Shown here in pieces: positions 45,029 to 52,460 of a stretch of DNA of 64,000 nt. The translations under genes and the position numbers were made by a program. The stretch comes from Blastocatellia bacterium (GTDB lineage: Bacteria; Acidobacteriota; Blastocatellia; Chloracidobacteriales; JADJPF01). Where the stretch lies: the NCBI GenBank assembly GCA_016713405.1, contig JADJPF010000020.1, positions 310,001 to 374,000 of the forward strand. The letters run 5' to 3'. The notes under the pieces were generated by a model. The model was not told the origin of the DNA. It ran no database searches and saw only the letters and a program-made list of their open reading frames with translations. Within the stretch, counting starts at the first letter, position 1. The number at the start of each line of letters is the position of its first letter.

Positions 45029-45050
45029 AAACTACTAGAATTTAGTAGCT
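45029..45050 (-). terminator. Terminator-like hairpin between precursor and MNIO genes
   Basis: On the minus strand CTACTA-AATTC-TAGTAG is followed by TTTTTCTT, about 20 bases after the precursor stop. The stem is only 6 bp and AT-rich, so termination would be partial. That fits the common need for more precursor than enzyme. Confidence 0.45.
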
Positions 45051-45066
45051 TAGAAAAATAAATTAT

Positions 45067-45312
45067 TTATTGATCTTTATCGCTAGTTTTGTTGCTACTT
45101 TTTTCTGTAGGGTTTCCACAACTAGTAGTTCCTTTGCAACTAGCTTTACCTTTGCAATTATTCTTTTCTATGGCAGGAGAATCAGAACTTGCATTTCTTG
45201 TAGATTTTTTCTTTTTGCGACGGCGACGGCCTTTAGCCTCAGCATCTGTTCCAGCAATAATACCTGCAACAGCAGCACCTAGCAAAAGTTTAGCAAAGTC
45301 TCGACGATTCAT
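45067..45312 (-). CDS. Bufferin-like Cys precursor with Tat signal
   Basis: 81 residues. The N-terminus NRRDFAKLLLGAAVAGIIAG is a twin-arginine signal (RRxFxK plus a hydrophobic stretch, probable cleavage near AEAKG). A very basic stretch (GRRRRKKKK) follows, then the Cys segment NNCKGKASCKGTTSCGNP and a Ser/Lys tail. CKG-x-SCKG-x-C patterns are seen in BufA-type precursors modified by MNIO enzymes and used to buffer copper. Three Cys is fewer than in many. AAGGAG lies before the ATG. First gene of the three-gene minus-strand operon. Confidence 0.78.
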   Translation of the reverse strand: MNRRDFAKLLLGAAVAGIIAGTDAEAKGRRRRKKKKSTRNASSDSPAIEKNNCKGKASCKGTTSCGNPTEKSSNKTSDKDQ

Positions 45313-45419
45313 AAAAAGATCTCCTTAAAACCAATAAAATAAAATAAAATAAATAAGAGTTAATTAAAGTTAAATTTTATTTGCTAAATGACACGCATTT
45401 TAGCACCAAGTAACAATTA

Positions 45420-47249
45420 TTAGCTACTTTTTTTAGCTCCATTTAGCTTCTCTACACGCTCACGAACCTCTTGAGGTGTAAAAGCTGGAAGTGAGCAACG
45501 CTGATTAGCACAAGCAAAGGCTGCTGCTTTATCTAAACTAGGATATTCTACATCTGGATTAGGTAGATTGCCTTCTTTTTTGTCTAACCATTCAACACGT
45601 TTATAGCTTGAAGGATAATTTAGCGCAGCTTTGTATAAAGCTTGTGCATTTGGGTCGTCTTTTGAGCCAACAATTGTTACATGTGCTGGGTCAAGCGACA
45701 TTTCTAAACTAGCTAGTAAGACTCCACCGGGCGGGCGTTTGGTTGCAACATCTTTAATTGCAAGAAATTGCATTCCACGTTCAGCTAATTTTTTATGCTC
45801 TTCTTTCCCCGTGTAATGATGGAGCAAATTAGCAAAACGTACCATTAAAATATTTTCATCTCGTTGTGGTTTGGGTTGAAAACCACCTGGAATAATATGA
45901 GAACTAGCAAACCCAGGTATAGAGTTATCTTTACTAACAAAATTTTCAACAATAAATTTAGTTGTTTCTTCAGAACGTTCTAGCCATTTACGGTCACTAG
46001 TTGCCATATAAAGCTTTAGAAAAGCATTAGCCATTGCTATATTGTCGCCTAAATAAGGGCCAGCCGAATCTTTTTCATCGTGTCTGAATCCGCCACCTGG
46101 CAAATTACGGTTAGCCATAACCCATTGAGTAGCTTTTATAGCATCTTGCAAATATTTATCATCTGCACTAGCACTATAGAGTGTAACTAGTGCGTTAATT
46201 ACCCAACCATTTTCTCTTGCATAAATATGTTTGTCTACGGCTGGAATGCCTTTGCTACGACGTGCTGCATCGTCTAGCTTAAAGTAATCTTCGCTATGTT
46301 TACCTTTAACTAAATCTGCATCTTGGCTAGTGTAAAAAGCACCTTCAGGGCTGGTAAGAAAATCTTTAAGATAACGATGTATATCTTTTGCAGTTTTTAA
46401 GTATTCTTCATTACCCCATAGAGTGTAGGCTAGAGCATAAACACGCATATTTTCTGCCTGCATAGACATAATTTTTTCAAAATGAGGTTCTTTCCAAGTT
46501 CCTCCAGCCGAATATTGATAAACTCCCCCCCATACAGGATCCATTAGTTGGAGTTGAGCTTGTAGGGTTTGTTTAGCCATTTGTTCAGCTTCCTTATCTC
46601 CCTGCCTACTAGCCGCAGTCATACAATATTCCACACTGTCCCAATCCATATATTTATGAGAAAAGCCCCAGCCACCTTGCTCTTTATCATAACCAGTTAA
46701 GAAAATTTCCTTAGCTTCTTTTGTTACTTCTGGAGCAAGAAAAGGTGATTCACTAGCAGTTAAAACCTTGTCAGGATCAGCCGATGGGCCTGGAGTAGGA
46801 TCTTTAATAATTGCGTCTAATAATGCAGCCATTGGTTTAGGTGGAATATAGCCACTACGTTTTGCTATTTCCGTTCCATCTGGAGCAAAAAAGATTGTTG
46901 CGGGCCAACCATAATCTTCATAGCGGTTTGAAAGGTCTGGACGTGAATCTTGATCTACACGAACAGCAATAAAGCCTTTAGAAATAAGCTCTATAACTTC
47001 AGGCTCACTATAAGTAATTTCCTCCATCACATGACACCAATGACACCAAACCGCTTCTAAATCTAAGATTACACATTTATTTTCCTTTTTAGCACGCTCA
47101 AAAATCTCATCACTCCATTTTTCCCATTTAATACCACCTGCTTTATGTTCTGAGTGTTCAGTAGGTTTGTTTTCTGTTTTATTTTGAGGATTACAAGAAA
47201 CTCCTAAAAAAGAAAAAACTAATATTAAAGATAAAATCAATTGCCGCAT
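45420..47249 (-). CDS. DUF255 (SPATA20/YyaL-like) thioredoxin-fold lipoprotein
   Basis: 609 residues. The signal peptide ends in a lipobox, FLGVSC (Cys about 19), so it is probably lipid-anchored. A thioredoxin-like domain (about 35-150) shows WCHWCHVMEEITYSEPEV, with CHWC in place of CxxC spacing usual for this family, and DYGWPATIFFAPDG. The rest (about 190-600) is an alpha/alpha-barrel as in N-acylglucosamine epimerase-like folds. The enzymatic role of DUF255 proteins is not settled. It is transcribed towards the bufferin-like operon (107 bases) and could share a stress context, but a promoter region lies between. Confidence 0.85.
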   Translation of the reverse strand: MRQLILSLILVFSFLGVSCNPQNKTENKPTEHSEHKAGGIKWEKWSDEIFERAKKENKCVILDLEAVWCHWCHVMEEITYSEPEVIELISKGFIAVRVDQDSRPDLSNRYEDYGWPATIFFAPDGTEIAKRSGYIPPKPMAALLDAIIKDPTPGPSADPDKVLTASESPFLAPEVTKEAKEIFLTGYDKEQGGWGFSHKYMDWDSVEYCMTAASRQGDKEAEQMAKQTLQAQLQLMDPVWGGVYQYSAGGTWKEPHFEKIMSMQAENMRVYALAYTLWGNEEYLKTAKDIHRYLKDFLTSPEGAFYTSQDADLVKGKHSEDYFKLDDAARRSKGIPAVDKHIYARENGWVINALVTLYSASADDKYLQDAIKATQWVMANRNLPGGGFRHDEKDSAGPYLGDNIAMANAFLKLYMATSDRKWLERSEETTKFIVENFVSKDNSIPGFASSHIIPGGFQPKPQRDENILMVRFANLLHHYTGKEEHKKLAERGMQFLAIKDVATKRPPGGVLLASLEMSLDPAHVTIVGSKDDPNAQALYKAALNYPSSYKRVEWLDKKEGNLPNPDVEYPSLDKAAAFACANQRCSLPAFTPQEVRERVEKLNGAKKSS

Positions 47250-47690
47250 ACTTTCTCCTTAGCGCAATTAGCTATTACACTGTAACTTCAGTAAATAAAT
47301 AAAATTTTTCCAACAAACTTGGGAAGGCAAAAGAGACTAAGATGTTGCCCAAAAGCTTAGAGCTTGACTGAAAAGATAGTGGTCTTTTGCCCAAAACTTG
47401 CCAAAAAAGCCAAACACTATAGTAGGCTAGCCTAGGTCAACAAAGTTGGCAGAAAAGGCAGTCGTCCCAAAAAAAAACAAAAGAGAAAATAATTTTATGA
47501 CAAAAAATATAATAATGCGAATAGGTGTAGGAAAAAAAACAATTAATCTAGTAATAAAGCTGTAAAAAATTTACACTAGTAAAAAGATTAGTAATAATGA
47601 AAAAGGGTATTAAGATATAGAAAAGTGGCTAGAAGAAAAAGTAGTAGAAAAACTATAGGGATATATGAAGGTATCAGTTGGTATGCTATG
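47250..47690. other. 441-base non-coding region with inverted repeats
   Basis: No convincing ORF. It holds GGCAAAAGA (47326-47334) complementary to TCTTTTGCC (47383-47391), enclosing a small hairpin AAGCT/AGCTT (47354-47366 region). TTGCCCAAAA occurs twice (47345-47354, 47387-47396), and TAGGCTAGCCTA (47423-47434) is a perfect 12-bp palindrome. The part 47310-47480 is less AT-rich than typical spacers here. It could be an unknown structured RNA or a regulatory region of the DUF255 gene. I find no RNase P, 6S or tmRNA signature. Confidence 0.4.
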
Positions 47691-48410
47691 CTAGATCACC
47701 CTAGCTAAAGTAAATACTTTAACCTCTTTTGCACCTGCTTCTAATAAAGCTTTTGTTGCTACAGAAATAGTTGTTCCTGTAGTAAAAACATCATCAACTA
47801 ATAAAACTATCTGTCCTTTAACTAAACGTGGTCTTGTTACTTGAAAAGCACCTTTTAAGCTATCTTCTCTATCTACTACGTTCATACCTACACGATGTTT
47901 TATTGTAGGTTTAACCCTAGCTAGAGATTCATTATCTAAATCTACTGTTATAAACTTACTAGCATATTCAGCAATTAAAAGAGCTTGATTAAAACCACGT
48001 TCTTTTAAGCGATTTAGATGTAAAGGTATAGGAATAACTAGGTTTATAGGGAGAAAGTCTGATTTTTGTACAGTATTTTGTATTAGCTCAACTAACTTTT
48101 CACAAAGATAAGGTCTAGTTTTTAATGCTAAAATACTTGCACTCATTGCCCCTTCATATGCACCACAAGCGCGAGCCAAGGAAAACAAAATATTTCGACA
48201 ACGTAAACAGTCTTTTATTGGAAAATTTTGGGAAGGTATTTCAAAAGGATAACCACATTTAAGGCATAAATTATTTGTTGGCAAGACCTGATAAGCTTGC
48301 CAACATTGTTGACAAGCTACACCATAATCATTTGATTCTACTAACTGACCACAAACATGGCAAGCAGTAGGGAATAGTGTAGTTAGTAGTGCATCCTTTA
48401 ATACTTTCAT
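47691..48410 (-). CDS. comF: ComF-family phosphoribosyltransferase-like protein
   Basis: 239 residues. An N-terminal double zinc-finger region (CHVCGQL, CQQCWQAY, CLKCGYPF, CLRCRN) precedes a PRTase fold with IPIPLHLNRLKERGFNQA and the PRPP loop LLVDDVFTTGTTIS. ComF acts in DNA uptake during natural transformation, probably at the cytoplasmic face. The last gene of the minus-strand run from rplU. Paralogous GntX/ComF-like proteins have uncertain roles, so competence is not proven. Confidence 0.9.
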   Translation of the reverse strand: MKVLKDALLTTLFPTACHVCGQLVESNDYGVACQQCWQAYQVLPTNNLCLKCGYPFEIPSQNFPIKDCLRCRNILFSLARACGAYEGAMSASILALKTRPYLCEKLVELIQNTVQKSDFLPINLVIPIPLHLNRLKERGFNQALLIAEYASKFITVDLDNESLARVKPTIKHRVGMNVVDREDSLKGAFQVTRPRLVKGQIVLLVDDVFTTGTTISVATKALLEAGAKEVKVFTLARVI

Positions 48411-48452
48411 ATATTTAACTTAGCCGACTACCAACTAACTACTTAATTTAGC

Positions 48453-48821
48453 TTACTCGTCGTCTTCTTCTAATAAGCCACGCTCTTGTAGGTCTTGGCA
48501 AGTAATACAATGACGCGCCCAGGGTACAGCTTCTAAACGCTTGGGTTGAATTGGCTTACTACAGTTAACACAATCCCCAAATTCTTCATCTTCTATACGT
48601 TCTAATGCTTCTTCTATTAGTTTAAGTATAAACCGATCATTAGTACTTTGACTAAAGAGTAATTCTTTAGTATAAGCATTAGATGCTTTATCTGCTGGAT
48701 CTTGGGTTAATTCTGTGTCTGCCTCACGCCCATAGCTTTCTGTTCTTTCTACAACACCTGTTAAAGCAGCGCGACGCTCACGCAGTTTGGCTTCAAAGTA
48801 TTTCACCTTTTCTTGTTCCAT
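48453..48821 (-). CDS. DksA/TraR-type zinc-finger protein
   Basis: 122 residues. An N-terminal coiled coil (KYFEAKLRERRAALTGVVER) is followed by a C4 zinc finger (CVNCSKPIQPKRLEAVPWA, RHCITCQD). Family proteins bind the RNA polymerase secondary channel and modulate transcription with ppGpp. The coiled-coil tip here lacks an obvious DxxDxA motif (ELTQDPADKASN is the nearest), so full DksA function is uncertain. It lies 42 bases before comF and 98 after rlmH. Confidence 0.85.
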   Translation of the reverse strand: MEQEKVKYFEAKLRERRAALTGVVERTESYGREADTELTQDPADKASNAYTKELLFSQSTNDRFILKLIEEALERIEDEEFGDCVNCSKPIQPKRLEAVPWARHCITCQDLQERGLLEEDDE

Positions 48822-48919
48822 AAGTAAACTTTATCAGTTTTCCATAACTAGTTTATTTTAACTAAGGAAAACTTACCTCCTAAACAACTAAAAATAGGAA
48901 AATTATACTAGCTTTACAA

Positions 48920-49384
48920 TTATTTTTGATACGGATGATTATTTATAATTGTATAAGCGCGATATAGTTGCTCAACTAGTATTAAACGAGCCATGTCATG
49001 AGTAAAAGTTAAGCTGGATAAAGACATTATTAAATCGCTTTTTTGTTTAACTTCATCTGACAATCCAAAATGTCCACCTATAATAAATGCTAATTCTTTA
49101 GTTGACAAGGTTTGATGCTTTTCTATAAACCGGGCAAAGTTTATAGATGTAAAAGATTGTCCTTTGTCATCTAAAATAATTTTATAACTTTCTTTGTTAA
49201 GAGCATTGAGTATTTGTTTAGTTTCCGCTATAAGCACACTACTGCGATCAGTTAAACCGCGTACAGATGAGAGTTCTAAAATGTTGTATTTAACATACCT
49301 AGATAGTCTATGAAGATAATCATTAATAAGCTCTAAAAGATATTTATCTTTAGTTTTGTCAATCCATATTAATGAGATTTTCAT
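48920..49384 (-). CDS. rlmH: 23S rRNA (pseudouridine1915-N3)-methyltransferase
   Basis: 154 residues, the usual RlmH length. The SPOUT knot is visible: FIIGGHFGLSDEVKQKSDLI and the C-terminal LILVEQLYRAYTIINNHPYQK, where HPYHK is the usual ending (Gln replaces His here). It methylates pseudouridine in helix 69 of 23S rRNA. It starts 7 bases after rsfS, a common pairing. Confidence 0.93.
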   Translation of the reverse strand: MKISLIWIDKTKDKYLLELINDYLHRLSRYVKYNILELSSVRGLTDRSSVLIAETKQILNALNKESYKIILDDKGQSFTSINFARFIEKHQTLSTKELAFIIGGHFGLSDEVKQKSDLIMSLSSLTFTHDMARLILVEQLYRAYTIINNHPYQK

Positions 49385-49391
49385 TTACAAA

Positions 49392-49781
49392 CTACTCTGT
49401 TTGTATTTCTGTACGTTCTGCATCTCGCCACAAACGCTCTAAATTATAAAATTCTCTTGCTGATTCAGCAAAAATATGAACAACAAAGTCTCCATAATCC
49501 ATCAACACCCATTCAGCCGACTGATAACCCTCAATGTGTGATGTACGAGAATTTTGCTTTTTTAGCTGTTCTTCCACTTCATCAGCAATCGCTTGAACTT
49601 GACGTGATGCACGAGCAGTACAAATAACAAAATAATCTGTAAAAGAAGCTATTTCCCTTAAGTCTAAAACCACAATATTAGAGGCTTTTTTATCAATAGC
49701 AGATTGAATAGCTACTGATACTCGGCTATCTGAAAATTGAGCTTGTGAAAGGCTAATTGCTGAATTTAATGTTTCTTTCAT
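49392..49781 (-). CDS. rsfS: Ribosomal silencing factor RsfS
   Basis: 129 residues with the RsfS signature: ASNIVVLDLREIASFTDYFVI, CTARASRQVQAIADEV, GYQSAEWVLMDYGDFVVHIF and YNLERLWRDA. It binds L14 on the large subunit and prevents subunit joining under starvation. Its start overlaps the nadD stop by 4 bases (ATGA), showing translational coupling. Confidence 0.94.
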   Translation of the reverse strand: MKETLNSAISLSQAQFSDSRVSVAIQSAIDKKASNIVVLDLREIASFTDYFVICTARASRQVQAIADEVEEQLKKQNSRTSHIEGYQSAEWVLMDYGDFVVHIFAESAREFYNLERLWRDAERTEIQTE

Positions 49782-50440
49782 GCTGATCCTGATAAATCCT
49801 GATATAGCTGATATTTAACAATATAATTTGCTACTGATTTTGGTACATAATCAGTAATTGACTGCCCCTTAGATACTAAAAGGCGAATAGTAGTAGAGGA
49901 AATATTTTCTGCTACTAAATTTGTAAAAAAAATAGTTGAAGAATTTAGTTCTAAGCTATTTACTTCAAAGATATTACTTAAATCTTTGATCTCTTTTTTT
50001 AAAGCTAAACTTCGTTCAGAAAGATCTACTAAGTAACCTGGCCGAGTTACAACAACGATATTACAACTTTCTATTAGTTCTTGATATCGCCACCAACTAT
50101 TTAGTTCTCTAAATAGATCTGTTCCCATGATAAAAAACAAATCTAGTTTTGTTGTAAATTGCTTTTTTAGCTGTGCAATTGTTTGTACAGTAAAGGGTTG
50201 TGTAGGAGACTCTAATTCCAAAGTACAAACAGCTATTTTTTCTAATTCATTTGTTGCTAGAACTGCCATTGCATAACGATGATAGGCAGAACTGATGTTA
50301 TTTTTTATCTTATGTGGTGGTATATAAGCAGGCATCAGCAAAATTTGGTCACAATTAAAGAGTTTTTGCACCTGGTCAGCTATTTTTAGATGCCCATAAT
50401 GAATTGGATCAAATGTGCCTCCTAAAACACCTACACGCAT
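49778..50440 (-). CDS. nadD: Nicotinate-nucleotide adenylyltransferase
   Basis: 220 residues. GGTFDPIHYGHLKIAD is the nucleotidyl-transferase phosphate-binding motif and ISSTTIRLLVSKG the ISSTxxR motif. The enzyme makes deamido-NAD from nicotinate mononucleotide and ATP. The obgE-nadD-rsfS-rlmH order is a familiar bacterial arrangement. Confidence 0.94.
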   Translation of the reverse strand: MRVGVLGGTFDPIHYGHLKIADQVQKLFNCDQILLMPAYIPPHKIKNNISSAYHRYAMAVLATNELEKIAVCTLELESPTQPFTVQTIAQLKKQFTTKLDLFFIMGTDLFRELNSWWRYQELIESCNIVVVTRPGYLVDLSERSLALKKEIKDLSNIFEVNSLELNSSTIFFTNLVAENISSTTIRLLVSKGQSITDYVPKSVANYIVKYQLYQDLSGSA

Positions 50441-50482
50441 CTTTTGCCTACAATCTGACCACCAAAATTAAAAATTTGGAGC

Positions 50483-51499
50483 TTAATCAATTTCATTAGC
50501 GGCTAAGTGATCTAGCTCTTTAGTAATTATATGAATTAATTCTTGTGTGCCTGTGCCTGCAACAGCAGAAATTTTATGAAACTTTAAGTTATTTTGCTGA
50601 CAAAAAACTTCTAGTTTTTCTAACCTACTAACATCATCTAAAGCATCTAGTTTGTTTGCTATAATAATTACTGGTTTGTCTATTAAATTAGTGCGGTAAT
50701 TTTTTAGTTCTTCAGTAATTACTTGGTAATCTGTTAATGGGTCACGTCCACTAGCATTTGAAATATCAATAAGATGCAAAAGAAGCTTAGTTCTTTCAAT
50801 ATGTCTAAGAAACTGTAAACCAAGACCAGCACCCTCGTGCGCTCCAGCTACTAAACCAGGGATATCAGCAACAACAAAAGACCTATAATTACCCGCATCA
50901 ACAACACCTAAGTTAGGGATTAAAGTAGTAAAAGGGTAATCAGCAATCTTAGGTTTAGCAGCAGAAATTCGAGAAATTAAAGTTGATTTACCTACATTAG
51001 GAAACCCTATAATCCCTACATCAGCTAGCAACTTAAGTTCTAGTTCAAGATGGAGGATTTCTCCTGCTTTTCCTTTTTCATGTTGTCTTGGAGCGCGATT
51101 AATTGAGGTAGCAAAAGAAGCGTTACCACGACCTCCACGACCTCCTTTTGCAAGTAAAAGTCGCTGACCGTTTGCAACAAAATCAGCTAAAGTTTCTCCT
51201 GTATCAGCATCTGCTACTAGAGTTCCTACGGGGACTTTAACTGTAATATCTTCGCCATCTTGTCCAGTACAGTTACTGCCTTGACCATGTTTGCCACGAG
51301 GAGCGCGATACTCTGGATTATAGCGAAAATGTAGCAAAGTATTTAGTTGGTTAGTAGCTTCTAAGTAAACGTTTCCACCATGACCACCATTGCCCCCAGA
51401 TGGGCCGCCATAAGGAACAAACTTTTCTCGCCGAAAAGCTACACAACCATTACCACCATCGCCGCCCTTAATCCAGATTTTAGCTCGATCAATAAACAC
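50483..51499 (-). CDS. obgE: GTPase Obg/CgtA
   Basis: 338 residues. The glycine-rich Obg fold (1-158: WIKGGDGGNGCVAFRREK, GPSGGNGGHGGNVYLEA) precedes the G domain with P-loop GFPNVGKST, DIPGLVAGAH (G3) and NKLD (G4). The variable C-terminal OCT domain is absent. Obg acts in 50S assembly and stringent response. The start is 21 bases after rpmA. Confidence 0.95.
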   Translation of the reverse strand: MFIDRAKIWIKGGDGGNGCVAFRREKFVPYGGPSGGNGGHGGNVYLEATNQLNTLLHFRYNPEYRAPRGKHGQGSNCTGQDGEDITVKVPVGTLVADADTGETLADFVANGQRLLLAKGGRGGRGNASFATSINRAPRQHEKGKAGEILHLELELKLLADVGIIGFPNVGKSTLISRISAAKPKIADYPFTTLIPNLGVVDAGNYRSFVVADIPGLVAGAHEGAGLGLQFLRHIERTKLLLHLIDISNASGRDPLTDYQVITEELKNYRTNLIDKPVIIIANKLDALDDVSRLEKLEVFCQQNNLKFHKISAVAGTGTQELIHIITKELDHLAANEID

Positions 51500-51520
51500 A
51501 ATTTAGACCTAAATCTAGCC

Positions 51521-51802
51521 TTAAGCTACGGCTTCTGTTGCTGTTGTTTGTACAGGATAAACACTGATATATTTTCCTAGACGGCCTTTGTCTTCAAATT
51601 TAACAACGCCATCTATTCTGGAATAAAGGGTATCATCTTTGCCAATACCAACATTTTTGCCTGGTTTATATTGTGTGCCACGTTGACGAACAAGTATTGA
51701 GCCGCCAGAAACTAGTTGACCCGCAAAGCGTTTGACTCCAAGACGTTGGGCTTGTGAGTCACGACCATTTCGAGAACTACCTACACCCTTTTTGTGTGCC
51801 AT
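51521..51802 (-). CDS. rpmA: 50S ribosomal protein L27
   Basis: 93 residues. MAHKKGVGSSRNGRDSQAQR and GSILVRQRGTQYKPGKNVG are diagnostic. The N-terminus begins directly at MAHKKG, with no Firmicutes-type cleaved extension. It reaches the peptidyl-transferase centre. It lies between rplU and obgE as usual. AAGGAG lies before the ATG. Confidence 0.97.
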   Translation of the reverse strand: MAHKKGVGSSRNGRDSQAQRLGVKRFAGQLVSGGSILVRQRGTQYKPGKNVGIGKDDTLYSRIDGVVKFEDKGRLGKYISVYPVQTTATEAVA

Positions 51803-51848
51803 AGAAATTTCTCCTTATAGAATTACTGTGTTTGTAGCTTTTAAGTGA

Positions 51849-52154
51849 TTAAGCGATTTGATCAATACGCACTGCAGTAAAGTTTTGACGATGACCTTGT
51901 TTGCGCTTAAATTGTTTACGACGCTTGAACTTAAAAACAATGACTTTTTTTCCACGTCCATGTTCAACTACAGTAGCTTTAATTTTTTGATCTAATAAAG
52001 GTGTACCAACTTGGATAGTTGTTCCATCAGAAATTGTTAAAGCTTCTAGTTCAACCGCGCTACCAACTTCTTTGTCTAAAGTAGGTATACGAACGACTTC
52101 ACCAGTAGTTACACGGAATTGCTTGCCACCAGAAAGAATAACTGCGTAAGCCAC
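51849..52154 (-). CDS. rplU: 50S ribosomal protein L21
   Basis: 101 residues from the GTG at 52154. I prefer this to the TTG at 52172 because GGGAGG lies 9 bases upstream of the GTG and the protein then starts MAYAVILSGGKQFRV as L21 should. KVIVFKFKRRKQFKRKQGHRQ is the signature. It leads the run rplU-rpmA-obgE-nadD-rsfS-rlmH. Confidence 0.95.
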   Translation of the reverse strand: MAYAVILSGGKQFRVTTGEVVRIPTLDKEVGSAVELEALTISDGTTIQVGTPLLDQKIKATVVEHGRGKKVIVFKFKRRKQFKRKQGHRQNFTAVRIDQIA

Positions 52155-52460
52155 AGCCTTATTACCTCCCAAAAATTGACTACATTATTTGTTAATTAAA
52201 TGAATGCTTTTTTAGTAAAGTGTCAAATTATAATGATGCTACTAGTCTTCGTCAATCTTAGCAGCCCCAAAAATTGATTTTTACCTTTTATGTGTTGAAG
52301 AAAAATTCTGTTTAAGAGTGATTTTTATTAAGAAAATTAAAAGAATTTTTGTAAAAGTTTGCTTGAAAAGCACTAGTAAGTATGCCATTATGGGCATTTC
52401 CTAATATATCCTGCAATACTATATTAATCAAATAATTTAAATCATACGTGGAGGGTTTTA
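52155..52460. other. 306-base divergent promoter region rplU / EF-G-like
   Basis: AT-rich, no gene recognised. It must carry the rplU operon promoter (minus) and that of the GTPase (plus). ATGCC/GGCAT (52381-52396 region) is a short hairpin. GGAGGG lies before the plus-strand ATG. Confidence 0.4.

Noticed and set aside
45070..45328. Two plus-strand frames over the Cys precursor
   Set aside because: They oppose a gene with a Tat signal, AAGGAG site and operon context, and resemble no family.
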